From the NCBI RefSeq assembly GCF_002135235.1, contig NZ_NEGB01000007.1, positions 62,001 through 126,000 of the forward strand: a stretch of DNA of 64,000 nt. The letters run 5' to 3'. Below, piece after piece: positions 59,501 to 64,000 of this stretch (the first letter of the stretch is position 1; every line of letters starts with the position of its first letter). The notes under the pieces were generated by a model. It was not told where the DNA came from. It saw only the letters and a list, made by a program, of their open reading frames with translations, and searched no databases. A program made the translations under genes and the position numbers. The stretch comes from Acinetobacter silvestris (GTDB lineage: Bacteria > Pseudomonadota > Gammaproteobacteria > Pseudomonadales > Moraxellaceae).

Positions 59501-59581
59501 GGTGACTATTTTTTCAAAGAAACTGAGGATCTAGTTGACAAACTTTGTGATGACTTTGAGATTAAACTTAAGGCTAATTAA
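56501..59581 (+). pseudogene. hsdR: Type I restriction endonuclease subunit R, 5'-truncated cargo
   Basis: The open frame runs into the tnsB end with LPQIELARVLFFHNAYLS; the first ATG is at 56606 without a ribosome site. From that ATG 991 residues remain. The nuclease motif is RPDLVLFLNG...YSELK (Asp62, Glu76, Lys78), about 90 residues nearer the N-terminus than in EcoR124I, so the start is lost. The motor domain has Walker A AAGFGKSNIIG, FLIDEIHRS, GFTATP and ISRVNRTTK. The end is complete. No hsdM or hsdS is present, so restriction is not expected. Confidence 0.88.
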
Positions 59582-59668
59582 ATATTTCACTATATTATTC
59601 AAAATAAATTATAGAACGACATCAAAATATTCGTTTCTATAATTTAGATGATAATATTTATTAGTTTT

Positions 59669-59809
59669 AGTATGAAACTTTATTGTATATGTTCTTATGA
59701 GGCTAATAAAAATTTTATATTTAGTATGAAACTTCATTGTATTATTGAATTTTATTTTAATAATATAAAACAATATCTTATAAAAAAGGCTGGTATGAAA
59801 CTTTATTGT
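59669..59809 (+). repeat. Left-end TnsB binding sites
   Basis: Three copies, AGTATGAAACTTTATTGT (59669), AGTATGAAACTTCATTGT (59723) and GGTATGAAACTTTATTGT (59792), inverted relative to the right-end sites and spaced 54 and 69 bp apart. Wide spacing is typical of the Tn7 left end. Confidence 0.9.
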
Positions 59810-59818
59810 TTTCTTACA

Positions 59819-59823
59819 GATAT
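59819..59823 (+). repeat. Target-site duplication, right copy (GATAT)
   Basis: Follows the ACA terminus of the Tn7-like element; identical to 54363-54367. Confidence 0.9.
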
Positions 59824-59900
59824 GTGTATGAGAGTACTTTATTTCCATACTAAGTAATAAAGTCTCATACTGAGTAATAAAGTGTAATACTGAATTGCTC

Positions 59901-59953
59901 AAAAAATCCACACAATATATGCTCTAAAACAGCATGAATGTGTGGATTTTTTT
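59901..59953 (+). promoter_or_regulatory. Leader hairpin of the second tnsA
   Basis: AATCCACAC pairs with GTGTGGATT, with an inner ATGCT/AGCAT stem, then seven T and ATG at 59954. The layout mirrors 54451-54497 although the sequence differs. GTGGA in the 3' arm could be the ribosome site. Confidence 0.6.
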
Positions 59954-60052
59954 ATGGCCAACTTTAAGAATACACAAAATCATGAACTCAAAATTAAAAA
60001 GTGGATTAGCCAAAATTGTTTTAGAGCTTTGCAAAACACGTTTAAAATTTAA
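59954..60052 (+). pseudogene. tnsA stub of the second Tn7-like element
   Basis: The frame reads MANFKNTQNHELKIKKWISQ and then leaves TnsA similarity (FRALQNTFKI, stop). KIKKWISQ corresponds to the start of TnsA in the first element (QQQKWIKDG) and in Tn7. Only about 20 codons survive. The identification depends on position after TnsB sites and the hairpin as much as on the residues. Confidence 0.65.
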
Positions 60053-60261
60053 AATCGCCTACTATCAGTGTCATTCCGATATTTACAAATAAGATCCTAC
60101 ACAATACAACCGTTCTTTAAATGAATTGGCTAAAGCGTAATATAATAAACGTGTACCTATCCTAAGTTCATTTTTGTTATTCGAACCTTAATCATACCCA
60201 TCATGTTAAGAAAAGCTGTTGAACCTATGATCAACTTGTTACAACGACCTATTTTCTAGTA
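60053..60261. other. Decayed sequence between the Tn7-like remnant and pncA
   Basis: No intact gene. One frame reads like old coding sequence (FKIAYYQCHSDIYK, then DPTQYNRSLNELAKA, then YNKRVPILSSFLLFEP) split by stop codons. Its family was not recognised. Confidence 0.35.
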
Positions 60262-60916
60262 TCAGGCTTGTAGAATCTCTTTACTTACAACTCGCTTTAC
60301 CCCACTGGCGAGCATTTCTTGCCATGCATGCTGTAAAGAACCATTTAAATCAATTCCTTTGGTAGCATCAGCAATCACATAAGTCTTAAAACCCAATTGA
60401 CTCGCATCAATCGCAGTCCAAGCTACACAAAAATCTGTAGCAATACCGGTAACATATACTGTATCAATGCCACGCTCTTTTAAATAAGCCGCAAGTCCAG
60501 TCATGGTTTTTTGATCAGCTTCTTTAAAAGCTGAATAACTATCAATATGGTTTTTATATACAGTAGGTCGAATGAAAGCCTTTACGAATAATGAGTTGGG
60601 CTGTAGGAATATTTAGATCAGGATGTAATTCAGCATCAAGTGTGCCCTGCACACAATGGGCTGGCCACAGTACTTGTGTTCCATATTCCAATTCAAGCGT
60701 TTCAAAAGGCTGTTTGCCGACATGATTTTCTGCAAAAGAAATATGATTTTGAGGATGCCAATCTTGGGTAATCACAACATTTGCAAAGTGCTGCGCCAGT
60801 TGATTAATACGCGGAATAATCTGGTCGGCATGTGCAACCGCCAAATTACCACCAGGCGTGAAGCCATTTTGTACATCAACCACAATTAACACACTACGTT
60901 CAGATTGGAACATCAT
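60262..60916 (-). pseudogene. pncA: Nicotinamidase, frameshifted by a short insertion
   Basis: The N-terminal part (SVLIVVDVQNGFTPGGNLAV with the catalytic Asp; VLWPAHCVQGT) ends LIIRKGFHSTYCI and a stop near 60555. In another frame the protein resumes HIDSYSAFKEADQKTMTGL and continues with the catalytic Cys in GIATDFCVAWTAID. Compared with a normal RKGFHSHIDSYSAF, about 19 extra bases interrupt the codons. All catalytic residues are otherwise present. Nicotinamidase makes nicotinate for pncB, which is intact in this window. Confidence 0.88.
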
Positions 60917-61387
60917 CCTGACTCCTTATTCTCTCAAACTGATTTAAAATAAATAATTGATATCTTAATTAGAGAAGTAAAAATCATAAATGATTCTTGT
61001 ACAAATATAAAATGTGAAAAAACCTACTTAAAATTGACACTATTTTTCAATATAAGCAAATTTTTATATACATTGGTGTGTTGTGCTTCAATTAAAAATA
61101 GATTTAAAAATCAATAAACTACTTATTTTCAAAAAACAAAATCAACATATTGATGCCTGTTTAACTCGATTCTTAGTAAACCTCACTGAGTATTTGTTTA
61201 TTTTTATAAAGTTTTTCTCTGCTTTGACTAAAGCATATTGTTCTCACTCGCTGAATCAGTCATAATTTGCATAAGCATTACTCAATCACTCAAATAAGTG
61301 ATTGATGCTCAAATCAAAATACTGCAACCATCCACACATTCGTTTTATTACATTCAAGTGGATGGAAAAATAGGATATTTTTTCAAA
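60917..61387. other. AT-rich region upstream of dapA
   Basis: About 470 bp without a supported gene. It contains the inverted repeat CAATCACT-CAAATA-AGTGATTG at 61283-61304, extended outward by GCAT/ATGC, roughly 85 bp before the dapA ATG. This might be an operator or attenuator; nothing ties it to a known regulator. Confidence 0.4.
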
Positions 61388-62284
61388 ATGACTCAGCAAG
61401 CACAGACCATTCAAGGCTCAATTGTCGCAATCGTCACCCCCATGTTTGAAGATGGCAGCGTAGATTGGAAGGGTCTCGAGAAGCTCGTTGAGTGGCATAT
61501 TGCACAAGGTACCAATAGTATTGTTGCTGTCGGTACTACGGGCGAAGCATCTACGTTGAGCATGACAGAGCACACGCAAGTCATTAAAGAAATTATTCGT
61601 GTCGCAAATAAACGGATTCCTATTATTGCTGGTACGGGTGCAAATTCGACACACGAAGCGATTGAGCTGACGAAAGAAGCCAAAGAACTTGGTGCAGATG
61701 CTGCACTTTTAGTGACACCATATTATAACAAACCGACTCAAGAAGGCTTATATCAACACTACAAAGCTGTTGCAGAAGCCGTTGATTTACCTATTATTCT
61801 TTATAATGTACCTGGCCGTACTGGCGTAGACATGTTAAATGAAACCGTAATTCGTTTAGCTGACATTCCACAAATTGTTGCGATTAAAGATGCAACAGGC
61901 GATGTGCCACGTGGTAAAGAACTGCTTGAAGGTCTGCAAGGCAAAAACATGATCGTGTATTCAGGTGATGATGCAACGGCTTGGGAACTCATCGGTTTAG
62001 GTGCTCGTGGTAATATTTCGGTCACTGCCAATGTTGCACCGAAGATTATGAGTGAAATTTGTGCCGCAGCGCTTGCTGGAAATCTACAACTCGCTGAAGA
62101 ACTAAATGATAAAGTTGCAAATTTAAACAATATTCTATTTTGTGAATCGAACCCAATTCCTGTGAAATGGGCACTTCACGAAATGGAATTAATTGGTACG
62201 GGTATTCGCCTACCATTAACTCCGCTTGCAGAACAATATCGCACTCCACTGCGTGAAGAACTTAAAGCAGCGAGTGTCCTTTAA
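61388..62284 (+). CDS. dapA: 4-hydroxy-tetrahydrodipicolinate synthase
   Basis: 298 residues, class I aldolase fold. GSIVAIVTPMFEDGSVDW opens the domain, GTTGEASTLS holds the conserved pair of threonines, LYNVPGRTGVDM the catalytic Tyr, and VAIKDATGDVPRG the Schiff-base Lys. It condenses pyruvate and aspartate semialdehyde on the way to lysine and meso-diaminopimelate. The ATG before TQQAQTIQGS is used; the 30-codon upstream extension has no similarity. The dapA-bamC-purC order is as in E. coli. Confidence 0.97.
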   Translation: MTQQAQTIQGSIVAIVTPMFEDGSVDWKGLEKLVEWHIAQGTNSIVAVGTTGEASTLSMTEHTQVIKEIIRVANKRIPIIAGTGANSTHEAIELTKEAKELGADAALLVTPYYNKPTQEGLYQHYKAVAEAVDLPIILYNVPGRTGVDMLNETVIRLADIPQIVAIKDATGDVPRGKELLEGLQGKNMIVYSGDDATAWELIGLGARGNISVTANVAPKIMSEICAAALAGNLQLAEELNDKVANLNNILFCESNPIPVKWALHEMELIGTGIRLPLTPLAEQYRTPLREELKAASVL

Positions 62285-62296
62285 TAAGAGCTTAGT

Positions 62297-62905
62297 ATGA
62301 TGCAATTACGTTTTGGTTTAACTCTTGTCCTTTCTAGTTTAAGTCTGGCAGGTTGTAGTACATTTGGAATCAGCAATGGTTCTTTAGATTATAAAAACAC
62401 AACCACTTTAGAGCCGCTTAAATACCCTGAGGGTTCAATGGTTAGACCAGCAACGCCATTGTATCCTGCACCTGTCGTTGATCCACTTGCGGTTGAACAT
62501 GCACCAAAATTTGAAAACAAGCGTGCCAACCGTTTTGAGTTACCACGTCCTGATATGGCGAAAATCACAGCAAATAGTTCAAATTTAGCCTCAAATACCA
62601 CTGTCGGACGTCCACAACTGATAACTGATGGAAATGCAAATCCGTTGCTTAAAATTGATGGAAATTCTGCTACAATTTGGCAATATACACTGGCCACACT
62701 CAGCAGTCTTAATCATACCCTTATCGGTCAAAGCAAAAATGCTTATGAAGCTACTGTGAAGATCGATAATAAAACCTATGTCTTAAGACTCACCTCTGTA
62801 GGTGCAAGTAATAATCTTGCTGTGTTTAATGCCGATAATAGTTTTGCAGATAAAGAAAAAGCTGCAGAATTGTTAACCCAGATTTACCAAAACTGGCCAG
62901 CCTAG
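62297..62905 (+). CDS. bamC: Short BamC/NlpB-like lipoprotein
   Basis: 202 residues. Signal and lipobox [10 protein letters not shown] give Cys20 as the lipidated residue. The N-terminal ~90 residues are extended and proline-rich ([20 protein letters not shown]), as in the BamD-binding stretch of BamC. One helix-grip-like domain follows ([20 protein letters not shown] to [10 protein letters not shown]), whereas E. coli BamC (344) has two. Position between dapA and purC supports the name. A role in the Bam complex is inferred. Confidence 0.75.
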   Translation: MMQLRFGLTLVLSSLSLAGCSTFGISNGSLDYKNTTTLEPLKYPEGSMVRPATPLYPAPVVDPLAVEHAPKFENKRANRFELPRPDMAKITANSSNLASNTTVGRPQLITDGNANPLLKIDGNSATIWQYTLATLSSLNHTLIGQSKNAYEATVKIDNKTYVLRLTSVGASNNLAVFNADNSFADKEKAAELLTQIYQNWPA

Positions 62906-62942
62906 TCGTTCTAGGCAATTTTTTTTTGAAAAAGGTTCCCCC

Positions 62943-63662
62943 ATGTTAAAACAAACCTTGCTCTATACTGGTAAAGCTAAATCTGTCTATGAAACGGATA
63001 ACGCTGATCATCTAATTTTAGTTTTCCGTGATGATGCTTCTGCATTCAATGGCGAAAAAATAGAGCAACTAGATCGTAAAGGTAAGGTGAATAACCGTTT
63101 TAATGCCTTTATCATGGAAAAATTGGCTGCGGCTGGTATCGAAACTCATTTCGAAAAACTTCTTTCTCCGACTGAAGTTTTAGTGAAAAAATTAGACATG
63201 ATCCCTGTAGAATGCGTGATGCGTAACTATGCAGCAGGTTCATTATGTCGTCGTTTAGGTGTAGAAGAAGGTTTAGAACTTACACCTCCTACATTTGAAT
63301 TATTCTTTAAAGACGACGCTTTGGGCGATCCAATGGTGAACGAATCTCAAGCGATTGCTTTAGGTTGGGCAACTGCGGAACAATTGGCAGACATGAAAGA
63401 ACTCACTCAAAAAGTGAATGTGGTTCTTAAAGACCTGTTCGAACAAGGTGGCATGCTTTTAGTTGACTTTAAACTTGAATTTGGTGTGTTCCATGATCGT
63501 ATCGTTCTGGGGGATGAATTCTCTCCAGATGGTTGCCGCTTATGGGATAAAGACACCAAGAAAAAACTCGACAAAGACCGTTTCCGTCAAGGTTTAGGTG
63601 GCGTTGTTGAAGCTTATGAAGAAGTTGCTAAGCGTATTGGTGTAGATCTTTCAGATATCTAA
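62943..63662 (+). CDS. purC: Phosphoribosylaminoimidazole-succinocarboxamide synthase
   Basis: 239 residues. [45 protein letters not shown] and [20 protein letters not shown] are SAICAR synthetase signatures. It joins aspartate to CAIR in purine synthesis. The length equals that of the E. coli enzyme (237) within two residues. Confidence 0.97.
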   Translation: MLKQTLLYTGKAKSVYETDNADHLILVFRDDASAFNGEKIEQLDRKGKVNNRFNAFIMEKLAAAGIETHFEKLLSPTEVLVKKLDMIPVECVMRNYAAGSLCRRLGVEEGLELTPPTFELFFKDDALGDPMVNESQAIALGWATAEQLADMKELTQKVNVVLKDLFEQGGMLLVDFKLEFGVFHDRIVLGDEFSPDGCRLWDKDTKKKLDKDRFRQGLGGVVEAYEEVAKRIGVDLSDI

Positions 63663-63679
63663 TCAGATTCTGTTAGTGC

Positions 63680-63707
63680 AAAACCGAGTCGAATGACTCG
63701 GTTTTTT
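63680..63707 (+). terminator. Terminator of purC
   Basis: AAAACCGAGTC-GAAT-GACTCGGTTTT with a T tract, 18 bp past the purC stop. Confidence 0.9.
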
Positions 63708-63812
63708 ATTGCCTTGTACTCATCAACTCATAGGTTAGTTGAAAATCCCTGTACAATCTTCAATCCTCGTTCAAGCGCAAAGATAGGATGTTGAATATTT
63801 CAAGGATCTGAA

Positions 63813-64000
63813 TTATTTAATCGTCACCTTCACTGGCTTAGAAAAGATATGATAAAAATATTGTTGATCCATCTGATACTTATAACCAGCTAAAACATAA
63901 GCCGTACCTTTCTGGGTAAAACTCAAACTTTCCGCTTTCAGTTCATGCTGAGGTGATCCAGCAAGGACTATAAATTGCTGAGCTTGCCCTTCCAACGCCA
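63813..64000 (-). CDS. C-terminal end of an unidentified protein (runs off window)
   Basis: The minus-strand frame is open at the window edge and ends with QQFIVLAGSPQHELKAESLS, AYVLAGYKYQMDQQYFYHIF and SKPVKVTIK. The alternating hydrophobic pattern suggests beta strands. About 60 codons are visible; no family is recognised. It converges on purC. Confidence 0.55.
   Translation of the reverse strand, partial: ALEGQAQQFIVLAGSPQHELKAESLSFTQKGTAYVLAGYKYQMDQQYFYHIFSKPVKVTIK

Larger units (their letters stand above)
54368..59818 (+). mobile_element. Tn7-like transposon, internally deleted (tnsA, broken tnsB, truncated hsdR)
   Basis: Both ends start TGTAAG: right end TGTAAGCAGACAATAAAG and, read inward on the minus strand, TGTAAGAAAACAATAAAG at the far end. 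A perfect 5-bp duplication GATAT flanks them. The right end has three TnsB sites at exact 20-bp steps and faces glmS. The left end has three spaced sites, as in Tn7. tnsC, tnsD and tnsE are missing; an internal deletion joins tnsB to hsdR near 56500. The element could move only if Tns proteins were supplied from elsewhere. Confidence 0.93.
59825..60052 (+). mobile_element. Right end of a second, diverged Tn7-like element
   Basis: TGTATG at 59825, then three 20-bp-spaced units (AGTACTTTATTTCCATAC, AGTAATAAAGTCTCATAC, AGTAATAAAGTGTAATAC at 59833, 59853, 59873) in right-end orientation. Next come a leader hairpin and a tnsA-like start, in the same order as the first element. The rest of the element, including its left end, is not seen. 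It lies one base beyond the first element's duplication, hence at nearly the same distance from glmS before the later insertion. The 3' limit given is where the tnsA-like frame ends. Confidence 0.8.

Noticed and set aside
56606..59581. Functional type I restriction enzyme
   Set aside because: The N-terminus is missing, the first ATG has no ribosome site, and hsdM/hsdS are absent.
59609..59911. Small minus-strand open frame across the transposon left end
   Set aside because: It is made of the TnsB-site repeats and AT-rich spacer; the peptide is low-complexity and has no start signal.
61083..61265. 60-codon open frame upstream of dapA
   Set aside because: AT-rich Lys/Ile/Phe composition, no ribosome site and no recognisable similarity.

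Overview
The window looks like a chromosomal segment of an Acinetobacter species (Gammaproteobacteria, Moraxellaceae). This rests on the low GC content, on protein sequences that read as Acinetobacter-like, and on typical neighbourhoods: lpxC-ftsZ-ftsA-ftsQ-ddl-murC-murG, a Crc-type gene divergent from pyrE, glmU-glmS, and dapA-bamC-purC. The species cannot be fixed from sequence alone.

Layout. 1-10.1 kb: the start of aceE, an M23 peptidase, dciA, and a minus-strand division and cell-wall cluster from murG to lpxC. 10.5-14.7 kb: a decayed MFS transporter, gshB, a DUF3565 protein, pyrE and crc, then a probable CsrA-sequestering small RNA with nine GGA motifs. 14.9-22.5 kb: accessory and envelope genes (ArsC-like, DUF2147, an esterase, a degenerate GGDEF protein followed by a broken GGDEF fragment, GST, an outer-membrane barrel, an HPF-like protein, a Tsx-like channel, a GNAT enzyme). 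22.5-35 kb: parE-yqiA, a lipase-like hydrolase, dsbB-gshA, a lipoprotein and DUF445 pair, an aminotransferase, a MATE pump, and an SDR/TetR divergent pair with a clear operator. 36-45 kb: phoB-phoR with Pho-box-like half-sites, psd and a rhodanese, pncB, a Roadblock protein, dtd, an SCP2 protein. 44.7-54.3 kb: serB with a divergent YtjB-like gene, ribB-ribH-nusB-thiL-pgpA, and glmU-glmS.

The accessory hotspot is attTn7, downstream of glmS. A 5.45 kb Tn7-like element (54368-59818) lies exactly 25 bp past the glmS stop codon. It has matching TGTAAG termini, arrayed TnsB sites and a perfect 5-bp target duplication (GATAT). It keeps an intact tnsA, but tnsB carries a nonsense codon and is truncated. 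An internal deletion fuses tnsB to a 5'-truncated type I restriction gene (hsdR). Directly beyond its far end is the right end of a second, diverged Tn7-like element: 20-bp-spaced TnsB sites, the same leader hairpin and a tnsA stub. The attachment site has therefore been used at least twice. In both elements the hairpin before tnsA places the putative ribosome-binding site in its 3' arm, which could shut off translation of read-through transcripts from glmS.

Beyond the islands are a frameshifted nicotinamidase gene (pncA), then dapA, a short BamC-like lipoprotein and purC. Together the genes cover wall precursor synthesis and division, glutathione synthesis, riboflavin and thiamine cofactors, UDP-GlcNAc supply, phosphate sensing and NAD salvage.
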